Source: Sipunculus nudus
Lineage: Eukaryota > Annelida > Sipuncula > Golfingiida > Sipunculidae
Reading direction: 5' to 3'
Assembly: GCA_026874595.1 (NCBI GenBank)
Contig: CM049318.1
Location: forward strand, 19,082,241-19,146,240
Length of the DNA: 64,000 nt
Under the pieces are notes generated by a model that searched no databases, had not been told where the DNA came from, and saw nothing but the letters and a program-made list of their open reading frames with translations. The position numbers and the translations under genes are program-made. Shown one piece after another: positions 43,925 to 55,900 of this stretch. The stretch's first letter is position 1. Every line of letters starts with the position of its first letter.

Positions 43925-46900
43925 CTGCAATACAACAAAAATCAAATGTAGCAATAAGTACTTTATTACTGAAAATGGAATGCTTAAAAGTTATCATCAC
44001 TGAATGGTTGCTCAAACAGCAATCATATTCAAAACTATAAATATGCTTTCTTGAGAATACAGGCCTCCACCATGTGGGCAGTCCTTATTGTATGGTATAC
44101 TCCGCATCCTGAGTTTTCATTCACTTTTTGGCCCATATTTCTAGGACCATTAGTGCACATGTTCCCCAAAAAGTGTTTGCATTCAAATATTTCGCCCATA
44201 TTCCCATATTCAAATGTGCATATGTGACTGCACATATTCCTGGAAGTCTTTCCTGGAATCAGATCATGAGCCGGACCCAAACCCAAATCTTATAGATTTG
44301 TCATTGACTCATTCCTTAGATGCCCTGAAAATATCATGGGATTCTATTCATGATTGCGTGAGATTTGTTGTGAAAAAACACACACACACAAACAGGAATG
44401 AACACTGTCTCCTGGTGGAAGCAAAAAGATAAGACATGCCTCTGATCAATATCTCTATAAGATCAATATATACAATTATCTTGCCATTTATCAAACTCTG
44501 TTCTGGAATTCAGTCTCTGACAAACAACAACCCTCCATTGATATAAATCCAGAATTCATATTAGACCCTATGAATCTACAAATTTTTTAAACCTGGTATA
44601 GTATTCTTTCTAATGGTACATATTTTGATGAAATAAAAATAAATTTTTAAATGATATTGAATATTTTGCATAAATTAAATTTTTTTAAATGTCACATTAT
44701 TAAACATCATTTCAGAGTTAGCCATGTTAAGTAAGCAAATATTACACTACATGACTGTACGTCAAACCTTTTCCTATGCTATGTTTCTTTTTCACTAAAT
44801 AAAAATACTTTAAACTTTTGTCAATAAACAAACTTTAATTTTTTTTAATTAAATTTTGAAATGAAGTAAAATTTCACCAAAATTAAAAAAAACGTATCTT
44901 CATCTGTGTGGTCCACCATCTTAACCATTTGGCTAAGTTACATATTACTACAGTTGGACTCATTATTATATGGTCTTTCCCATAATGAAATGTCCCAATT
45001 TGGTGGACAGGTATTGATGAAACAAGAAAGTTTCTGATGATTATCCTTGGCAGTAAGATACCTACATCTCTTTGATCCCTTCTTGCTGATGAAGCTGGTG
45101 GAACTTGACGACATCGTCCAGGAACTGCTGCAGGTTAGGACCCTGGGATATCATCTCATCCAGGGAAATGTAGTTCTTATGATTCTTCACAAACTTCTGA
45201 TGGGTGTCACACTTGACATGCTGCAATAAGACAAAGCAGGTTTACAGTGGAATCATTATCAATGTAATTTTTTTCTAAGATTGGCACATTGTTTATATTT
45301 GAGAATTATGGAATAATGAATTCAAATGTCTAGTATGGAGAAGTCAGTACTGTGGCTGCCTTTTTATTCGCGAGGGTTTTAATTTTCGCTATATTCGCAA
45401 ATGTAACATAATCGTGAATATGAAACCCTTGGGTATAAGATGCCCCATCAACTAAGATGAACAAGAGGGGATGATGCATCTGCACAAACATTACTATTTA
45501 TACCTATAAATACAACCTATAGTCACAACCTAATCTGTGCATGGTATCCAAACTGGCCCATGCATACAAGCATTAGTCACTGTAAACGTGCGGTAATCAC
45601 ACAAGATATATCTATTGTGACACCGGTCAATGTGAATGACTGAACCAGAAATGAGTGAGGTATTGTAGGATTCATTCTAAATTTATAATAAATACAAATA
45701 CTGCCGTACTTAGTTTTTATAAGTTCTTTTGCAATCACGAAAATAAAACCCTCGCTAAATGTTAAAAATGAAGAAATCGTGAAATTTCAGCCTCGCGAAT
45801 ATAAAGCCAACCACAGTATTTCTATAAAATCATTTGTCATTCAAATCTAACTGACATTTGGAATATTATATCCCAGTATTATGCTCTGACACATACATAA
45901 AATAGTCTGAAGAAACCAATGAGTTCACCTAGAATGTGAATTTATTTACTTTTTTGAACATTTTAAGAGTGATTTCATAATCTTGTGAAACAAATTTCCT
46001 TTGCAACACTGCCATATCATGTGCTAATAATAACCAACAAGAGCACCACAACAATGCATAATATGCCCATCATATGTCTTGTGACCTCTGACCTCGTTAA
46101 ATATGCATGAGTTTTGCCATTTATTTAATTCAGTGGAAACTCTACAGGTAAATATTTATAACGAGTTTCATAAAAATCAATCAGACTTTGGCTTGGTCAT
46201 TACAACACCATCAAAATCTGATGACCTCTTATCTCATTAAATGTGCATGGATATTGCCAGGATTTAATATAAAGAGAGACACCGTACTGGTTAAAGTTTC
46301 TGTAGAGTTTTATCAAAATCCATCATATTCTTGGTAAGTTATCACAACAAGTGACCCATGGGTCATGACGCTCAGCTGACTGGGAAGAGATTCGCTAAAG
46401 GAAATTTTATCATCAGAATGGTAGTATATACCCATTCAACTGAAGCATCAAACAGATTAACCAACAGGCCAAGATTTAGTCTGTATTTATATATCTCAAA
46501 AATAGAGAAAAAATGTGTAAACTTTAAAAACTAGAATACGGGTAGCCGACAAGTGACTACGTGTATCCGCCAAAATCAGAGTGGAACGGTTGAAGTGAGG
46601 CATGGATTGAGTGGCAAGGGAAATAGAGTGAGGTATGTTGCATATTAGCATGGATGTCTGCAGCCTAAATGTGTATGTAGGTTGTGCCACCTACCACAAA
46701 TCCAGAAAGCTGTCCAAGTTGTATACATCTGCAAAATTTTAGGCAGAAAAGTCAAACCACTACATGCATATGAGTGATATTAGCCGACGGCAGACAAACA
46801 GACAGACGCTGTGCAAAAATGGTTGCAGGTGGCCCCTCCAGTTTTGTGTATGATAAAGACCTATGTGAGATCTATACACATGCAAAATTTTGGCCCAATT

Positions 46901-49900
46901 GTTGAAACGGTTCACGAGATATGAGCTCGGATATCTGCAGCATAAACTAGAATGTAGGTGGCGCCACCTGTCATAAAATCAAGACAGCTATCCAGGATGT
47001 ATAAACCTGCAAAATTTTAGGCAGATATGTCAAACCACTGCCGAGATATGAGTGACATTATCCCACGGCAGAAAAGAGACAGACGCTGTGTAAAAATGGT
47101 TGCAGGTGGCGCCACCAGTTTTGCGTATGATAAAGAGCTATGTGAGATCTAGACACATGCAAAATTTTGGCCCAATCCGTCAAACGGTTCCTGAGATATG
47201 AGCTTGGATGTGATCAGCGTGAACGTGAATGTAGGTGGCGCCATCTGTCATAAAATCAAGAAAGCTATCCTGGATGTATATGCATGCCGAATTTCAGGTG
47301 AATTAGTCAATTCACTGCAGAGATATGAGTGATTTTAACCCAAGGCAGATAAACAGATGGACACTGTGCAAACATGGTTACAGGTGGCGCCACCATTTTT
47401 GTGTATGTTATAGAGCAATCCAAGGGCTACATTTGTATAAATTTTATTTCCTGATTGGTCAATCGGTTCCCGAGATATGAGGGTTTATGTGTGGAAACAG
47501 ACGCACAAATGGACGCTGGATAGAGGGAAAAGGTCAGAGGTCAACACAAATTGGTTAGGCACTAGTTCACATGTGACTCGATAATTGGTGAAAGTTTCGG
47601 AAAAATTGGTCCATTTTTCTCAGAGGAGCTCTCTGGAAACAAACGTGGCGGCGGCGGAGGAACCTGGTCAAAAACATAGTATCTGCAAAACTTCGTTTTG
47701 GAGGATACAAAAATACAGGTGGCTCCACCAGTATGCAGAAACTAATAAAAACACTTACCGTAAAATCTCCACTTAAAACCGCGGTTTAATCAAGAAATTC
47801 AAAATCTTGAAATCAGGTTGATTTCCTGAAAGCACTGTGCGGTTTATACTAGAAGGGTTTCCTGAATATCTTCCTGACAGACATCGTTTTTGGGCCGGCG
47901 CGTGGGCGATAATATTGCAACTTTAGAAGGCTGTTCTTAGCATGCATGGGAGCTGTGTGTAAATGTATTATTTACGATTATTGGTTATTTATAAATTAAA
48001 TATTGCTGATAAGTTTTCGTGTGATATATAACCTGTTATAAAATCTTGGTAATTGTCACCAAATAATACGTTTACAACAACCCTGCTGTTACACACAGCG
48101 GTCCACTTCGTTTGGCATGGTCAAGCAAAATTGAAATAAAAGCCAACTTTAAACCCATTTGCGGCATTATTTAGCAATGATTATTTGTTTAAAACGTAAA
48201 ATGAATAAAAAGCTGACATCGTAAAGAGTCACACAATGGTAGACGATTGTTTTAAAATCAAGTTTGAGTGCCGCCATGTGCTGAAACACCCCGGTATTCT
48301 GCTAAGAATATTTTGAACGACTGTAAGCGGTGGGTGGTAAATAGAACAGCCACCTATTTCGACCCAGCGTGCCTTGCGCGAACACTGCCTTGACAAAATG
48401 GCTCTCCACACGGAAACTTTCTTCAGGAAAAAAACTTGCTAACCCGGACTGGCCACTTTAATTTTACCTTAAAATCACTCGTTTTCAAGCGTCATGTTTC
48501 CTATATGTGCGTATCTCTAAAAGGTAACTTCAGTTACTTCGATATTTAGTTAAGTTGACCAGCGATGTTTTCAAACGCACCAGCAAATTGTGACATGGAG
48601 CGATGTCAACGTACGATGTGACGAAGATAATACCGAAGTAACCGGTATGAAAATGATTTGAATCTTTCGAGTAATTCCAGAAAATGGAATTTTCATCAAA
48701 AATTAAGATTTCAAAATATTACTTTTAGAATTAAAATATACAGTGACTTGAAATGGATCAGCAGAATATTTTTTCCAAAATATAATGACAAATCAGTAGC
48801 AAACAAGAATACGGCACGGAATATAAAATCTGTATAAACAGGCAGAGGTTCACCGGCACTTACGTCTTCCCAAACTTCATGCTTGAGTGACCCTGCAAAA
48901 AAGTGTTATGATGTGTTTAAATAAAATGCCCAAGGAATTTTTAAAGTGGACAGGAATGGCTGAGTCGCAACCTACGCGTGTTCATTTCTAGATGATTGCT
49001 TGATTGTGTCTTATGTCAAATCATTCCATAGCGAAAGTTGGTGCGGTTTTAAAGGGGGGTTCTTAGTATTTGAGCCCCTCGCGGTGTCTCGCCTGGAATT
49101 TCAGCAAAGTCGGGGTGCGGTTTTAATCGGAAGTGCAGTTTTAAGTGGAGATTTTACGGTAATGGTCAATATCCATGCAAAGAATCATGATGATCTCTGT
49201 ATTAGTTGTTCAGATACTTCAGCTTTTGTATCAAATTGTCCATTATTCTGAGGGATTCTTCAGAGTCCTATAGCTTAAAGGTTATGGGTAACAGAGACCT
49301 TATTTCAAGTTTCCACAGGCACTCTTCATGGGCCTCCTTGCATGACAAGAATGAAGTTTCTAGGTCCAGTTGTTGCAATTTGTACCCTGTTGACAGATAA
49401 CCACATCTTTGAAGGTCTCGAAAAAAAATTCATAAAAATTTGAAAAAATAGAGGTGACGCATCCAGTCTGCAGAAACTGATGGAACAGCTCATGATCAAT
49501 ATGTATGCCAAAAATCATGACCATCAGTGTTGTATTTATTCAGATACTGCACTTTTTGTATCAAATTTTCCATTATTCTGGGGGGTATTTTGGAGCCATA
49601 CAGCCTTAAGAATATGGGTAACAGAGACCTAATTTCAGGTTTCCATGGAGAATTTTCATGGGTCTCCCTGTGTGTCAAGAATGAAGATTCTAGGTCCAGT
49701 TTTTATGATTTGTGCCCTGTTAACAGATGTTCATATCTTTAAAGGTCTCAAGATAGAGAAAACATTCCTAAAAAAAACCCGAACAAATACAGGTTGTGCC
49801 ACCAGTTTGCAGGAACTGATGGAACACCTCTTGATCAATATGTATGCCAAAAATCATGACCATCAGTGATGTAGTTATTGAGATATTGAAGTTTTTGTAT

Positions 49901-52900
49901 TAAATTTTTTACTACTCTGGGGGGTAATTTGGGGCCCCATAGCTCGAAGGATATGGGTAACAGAGACCTAATTTCTGGTTTCCATGGAGACTTTTCATAG
50001 GTCTCTCAGTGTATCGAGAATGAAGATTCTAGGTCCAGTCGTTATGATTTGTGCCATGCTAACAGATGACAGCATCCTTAAAGGTCTCAAAAATAGAGGA
50101 AGAAATCGTAAAAAAATCAAACAATATAGGTGGCGCCACCAGTCTGCAGGAACTGATGGAACATCTCATGATCAATATGTATGCAAAAAATCATGACCAT
50201 CAGTGATGTAGTTATTGAGATATTGAAGTTTTTGTATGCAATTTTTGACTACTCTGGGGGGGGGGGGGGGTACTTAAGGGCCCCATAGCTCGAAGGATAT
50301 GGTTAACAGAGACCTAATTTCTGGTTTCCAAGGATATTTTTCATGGACCTCTCAGTGTGTCAAGAATTATGATTCTAGGTCCAGTCTTTACGATTTGTGC
50401 CTTGTTAACAGATGTTCACATTTTGAAAGGTCTCAAAAATAGAGAAAAAAATTTGTAAAAAATTGAACGATACAGGTGGCACCACCAGTCTGCAGGAAGT
50501 GATGGAACATCTCATGATCAATATGTATGCCAAAAATCATGACCATCAGTCAAGTAGTAATGAAATATTGAAGTTTTTGTATGAAATTTTTTACTTTTCT
50601 TGGGGGTACTTTGGGGCCCCATAGCTCGAAGAATATGGGTAACAGAGACCTCATTTCTGGTTTCCATGGAGACTTTTCATAGGTCTCTCAGTGTGTCGAG
50701 AATGAAGATTCTAGGTCCAGTCGTTATGATTTGTGCCACGTTAACAGATGACAGCATCCTTAAAGGTCTCAAAAATAGAGGAAAAAATCGTAAAAAAATC
50801 GAACAATACATGTGGCGCCACAAGTCTGCAGCAACTGATGGAACATCTCATAATCAATATGTATGCCAAAAATCATGACCATCAGTGATGTAGTTATTGA
50901 GATATTGAAGTTTTTGTATGAAATTTTTGACTACTCTGGGGGGGGGGGGAGGTACTTAAGGGCCCCATAGCTCGAAGGATATGGTTAACAGAGACCTAAT
51001 TTCTGGTTTCCAAGGATATTTTTCATGGACCTCTCAGTGTGTCAAGAATGAAGATTCTAGGTCCAGTCGTTATGATTTGTGCCATGCTAACAGATGACAG
51101 CATCCTTAAAGGTCTCAAAAATAAAGGAAAAAATCGTAAAAAATTGAACGATACAGGTGGCGCCACCAGTCTGCAGGAAATGATGGAACACCTCTTGATC
51201 AATATGTATGCCAAAAATCATGACCATCTGTATTGTAGTTATTGAGATGTTGCAGTTTTTTTAAATCAAATTTTCCATTATTCTGGGGGGTAATTGGGAG
51301 CCCCACAGCTCAAATAATATGGGTAACGGAGACCTTATTTCAGGTTTCCATGGAGACTTTTCATAGGTCTCTCACTGTGTCAAGAATGAAGATTCTAGGT
51401 CCAGTCTTAACGATTTGTGCCCTGTTAACAGATGTCCACATTTTTAAAGACCTCAAAAACAGAGAAAACAATTAGTAAAGAATCGAAAAATACAGGTGGC
51501 GCCACCAGTCTGCAGAAACTGATGAAACATCTCATGATCAATATGTATGCCAAAAATCATGACCATCAGTGATGTAGTTAATGAGATATTGAAGTTTTTG
51601 TATGAAATTTTTCACTATTCTGAGGGGTACTTTGGGGCCCCATAGCTCAAAGGATTTGGGTAACAGAGACCTAACTTCTGGTTTCCATGGAGACTTTTCA
51701 TAGGTCTCTCACTGTTTCAAGAATGAAGATTCTAGGTCCAGTCTTTACGATTTGTGCCCTGTTAACAGTTGTTCACATTTTTAAAGGTCTCAAAAATAGA
51801 GAAAAAAATTCGTAAAAAAATCTAAAAATACAGGTGGCACCACCAATCTGCAGGAACTGATGAAACATCTCATGATAAATATGTATGCCAAAAATCATGA
51901 CCATCAGTGATGTAGTTAATGAGATATTAAAGTTTTTGTATGAAAATTTTGACTATTCTGGGGGGTACTTTGGGGCCCAATAGCTCGAAGGATATGGGTA
52001 ACAGAGACCTAATTTCTGGTTTCCAAGGAGATTTTTTATTGACCTCTCAGAATGTAAAAATTACAAGATTCTAAGTCCAGCGGTTACTATTTGTGCCAGG
52101 TTAACGGACAGACGGACAGACAGACAGACGGACGACGGACAAAGAGTGATCGCTATAGCTCAGCATGACTGAAAGTCAGCGGAGCTAAACTCACCACAAG
52201 GTAGCCTAGTGACCTCTGACCTCATTAAATGTGTGGATTTTAATCAAACTCAGGCGGGAAAATCTATTGGTAGGTAGATAGGGTGAGTTTCATGAAAATC
52301 CGTCTAATCCCTGGAAAGTTATAGCAGCAACAGATGGATGGACAGATGGATCATGGGTCTGTCATAATACATCCTGTCACAGATTAGCATACAAAAAGGT
52401 TTGTAATAAATACCAAGAAAATTACAAACATGCAAATATTTCCTGTTTCCCAATGTTTGCTTTCCATTAATTCAGTTACTGATTTAGTAGATTATTCAAG
52501 CAAGCTTTGTCTATAGACATAAAATTGTAATGTAAAAAAAAAGAATGGCCCTTACAGTACGAACACTAGTTACTATGGTAGTCTCACCTTATGGATGTCG
52601 GAGTACTTGACCTGACACACCTCACAGTAGCCTTTCTTCTGTTCTTTACGTATTTTATGGTTAATGAACCGTCGTAACTGACCAGCCGTCACCAGCCTAC
52701 CATCATAGAAACTGCCACTCCCAGATGTCTTATCTTTGTTATCTTTTCTGTAAAAGCAGAATCAATGTGTCACTCATCACCAAATGTGTTTTGTGTTATA
52801 ATTATTAAGTATACTTTTATTCTCTGGAATAATTTATATGATAGATAGGTGTGTTACCTGTTGGTGGCACTGCCATTGTATGAGGATGAACTTTACTAGA

Positions 52901-55900
52901 TGATATCAATGATGGTTCTATGAAGATTTTCCTGTTGCCTTTGAGGGACTGGCATGGTTTGAACTGTGATCTTCAGCTGTGCATTCTAATGCATTTAGCA
53001 CATGGACACCCCCTACCCTCTTTTATTAATAAAGTACAATGAGTCTGAGTTTACAATGAAAAAAAAGAACACAAATGAAAGAATATCCACATCAGCCAAA
53101 TCTTATATAAGACACTCCTTTTAAATCTTTCAAATTTTCTGGAATTCCACACTTCATATTTAAATGCATATGTATATAATTTCTAGAGTGCAAGTCTATG
53201 TATACACATATCTATGCGCTGTTATTTATAACTTTTTTAAGGACTTTTAAGGCTGTACAAACCCTGTCAATACACCAGCTACCTGAGTTCCCAGGACAGG
53301 AAGTCTTTGTTTTCTGTAACTGTTCTGGATCACTTCTAATCCTGATGCAGTGTTAGGAATACTTTTCATTATTAATACAGAGCCTGTTTGAGGGAAGAGC
53401 TCTACTTAAAGCCCCAAAGGATTATCACAAACCCGTCAACAGACAAGGTATCATTGTTGACAAAAACATTAAATCTAAATTCAATCCAAAAGTTGTTAAA
53501 ATTCTTATTAGACCCCATACTGTATATATCATTTTTAACCTGGTACAGTGATGGTATAAATATTTTAAACGTTTCATTTATTTTCACATAATTTTGTTAC
53601 ATTTTGAATTTTAAAAATTTAAACAGTATTATATTAGGCAGCCACTAAGCCATTTTTAGTGGTTTGATATTTAACTACATTATATCTCAAAAAAGTTTTT
53701 TTTTTTTGTTTTTCCTCTTTATGGTGTCTAATATGAATCTGAAACAACTTATGGATTGCTTTTAGATACAGATCTTTTTGACAATTATGATACCGTTAAA
53801 GGCAAGGATAGGATGGGAGCGGTCATATCAATACAATGTACAAATAGAAAGGAATAGAGGCACTGGGATGTCCAGTGGTAACAAGCTCAGCTCTCTCCGC
53901 TGGCAACCCGGGTTTGATTACCAGAGTCAGTGATGTAGTCAAGTCCAAAACAATCTGAGTCGGAGTCAGGCTGCTGGTCTCAGAGTTAAGGTCCGAGTCC
54001 TTGAGTTCAAGTCCAAGTCCATCTTCTCTGACTTGAGTCCGAGTCACTTGTAAGCCAAGTACAAGTCCAATACACAATCTCCTTCTGTAAGAAATGTTAT
54101 CATGTGTTTTTATTTAGTTATCAATGCTTTTTATTTGAATGTTAAATGAATTTTAGCTCCTAATGCTGAACTAAAGTTTGATAAGTACAGCCTAATATTT
54201 TATGCCTAATATACTATTGGTAGTTCGCTCATGTATATGTCTTTACATTATGACAGCTTTTTACTACTGGACTCATGATGGACTTGATCTGTTTTTTTCA
54301 AGTCCTGACCTAAGAATCCAGAATTTTCAAGTCCAAATCAGAGTCCAAAGAGAAGTGGACTCCAAATGGGAATTTCAACATCAGTACCCCCAAGTTGCCA
54401 TGAAAGTGGGTTGTAGTGGCCTGTCCAAGGTCAGTGGTTTTCTCTGGGTCCTCCCGTTTAATCAACCACTACAGACTACCTAACACTGCCACAAAATCCA
54501 TGGAGAGTGCCTTGTATTAGTTATTATAGCTAGTTGTACAATTCATGTAAAATAAGTAAAGTTTATAGTTTAGAAACTTGGTAATATCTTACTTGTGGGC
54601 AGCCATCTTGCTCGTTGCTTTAATTTCTTTCTGCATCTCATGCTGCCCATGAGCTTCAGGTTCCGCTCTCTGTTCAGCAACGTCGTTACCATGGTGATGG
54701 TGATCCTTCCTACGCTCAAACGGGCAGGTACCCGGGGGCGTGTCGAACATGACCATTGGCTGGGAAGGGAACTCCTGTTCTACTGGCCTGTACTGCTTGG
54801 TGTCAGATTCAAACTTGATAAAGTTGCCTTTTAAACGCTTAACTGAAAATAATCAAAATATATTTATATAACAAATGTAGAAAACACTCAGCTGCAAACA
54901 CTGTGCTACAAACAGCAGATACCTTAGCTGGAACAAATGCAAAAATCTGGGGAAAAGGGGAAATTTATAACCCTTTCACACATAAAATGATTTTAAAATG
55001 TTTTGTTCAAAGAGAATTGGTCAAATCAGTTTCAAACTAAATTGTGTGTTAACACAGGCATCTAGCACTAATGCATGAGGTGTATATTTCATATGTTGAA
55101 AAATGAAACAACATGCTGAAATAGGCATTCATGCTTGTGCTGTGACCTAGTTTTTGCTTAAAAACTAGGTATAAACCATTTTTGGTTGCGTATTGAGAAT
55201 TCACATGGCACATTACAGGAGCAGATGATTCAATTCACATTGGAAACAGTTTGAGCTGGATTCAAACGTTTTTAGCCAAAATGGTTTGAAAATGTTTTGG
55301 ATTGCTGTGTGAAATCAAAAGGCTATATCACCTATATCACTGATAAGTCAAAGTGTCTGACAGTAAAACATTGAAACAGCTGCACACAAATAGACTGTGT
55401 CAAATTTAACATTATATTCTGACTTCACCAAAAGGGCTGGGACTGTGTATCTGACATAAGTGACTCCAATACATGATTCCACTGTGTATAGTTATCACAG
55501 TTTATCATTAACATCAAAGGCTCATACTCAACTCACATCTCAAGTAAAGTGCATAAATGTCTGCATAAAATATACAGAATAATGATCAAATACATATTTA
55601 AGAAATGTCCTGTTCAGGTAGATGATCCTTTAAGCTGCAGGACATTCATGAAATATTTAGTATACTGACCTTTTGTCTGTTTGGCCTTCTTGCTCTGAAA
55701 ATTCAAATAAAAGACAGTAAATAAACAGCTACCTATTTATGTGAAAAATGCTAACAATAAACAAGATTTATAAAAGATTTGACCTATAAAACACATCTAT
55801 GAAAAACAGCTGGATCCCAAAGGCCCAGATCTACATAATGCTACATATCAAGATGTGATAACGTAACTCTTGTGATCATCAGGGGTGCTTTTATTTTATC

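Larger units (their letters stand above)
46346..52189 (+). mobile_element. Family F element, longest copy, itself carrying two insertions
   Basis: Opens AACAAGTGACCCATGGGTCA-TGACGCTCAGCTGA. It ends with GACGGACAGACAGACAGACGG then the hairpin TAGCTCAG...GGAGCTAAA (52156-52189). The body from about 49162 has nine units of about 339 bp, with landmarks every 333-347 bp (GATTTGTGCC near 49374, 49707, 50046, 50391, 50728, 51075, 51411, 51749, 52088). Inserted in it are family G (46531-47710) and a TA-flanked transposon (47758-49159). It lies in the DBF4 intron between exons G and H. Confidence 0.75.
46032..52373 (+). mobile_element. Outermost element of a three-level transposon nest (family N)
   Basis: Left part 46032-46345 has repeated units of about 140 bp with GTGACCTCTGACCTC-TTAAAT-TGCATG; right part 52190-52373 resumes with AGTGACCTCTGACCTCATTAAATGTG and closes with GATGGATGGACAGATGGATC. 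The family F element between them therefore interrupts it. Exact ends are uncertain. Confidence 0.6.

Noticed and set aside
49162-52130. CRISPR-like regular repeat array
   Set aside because: Units of about 339 bp are wholly repetitive without unique spacers, and the genome is animal; it is a tandem array within a mobile element.
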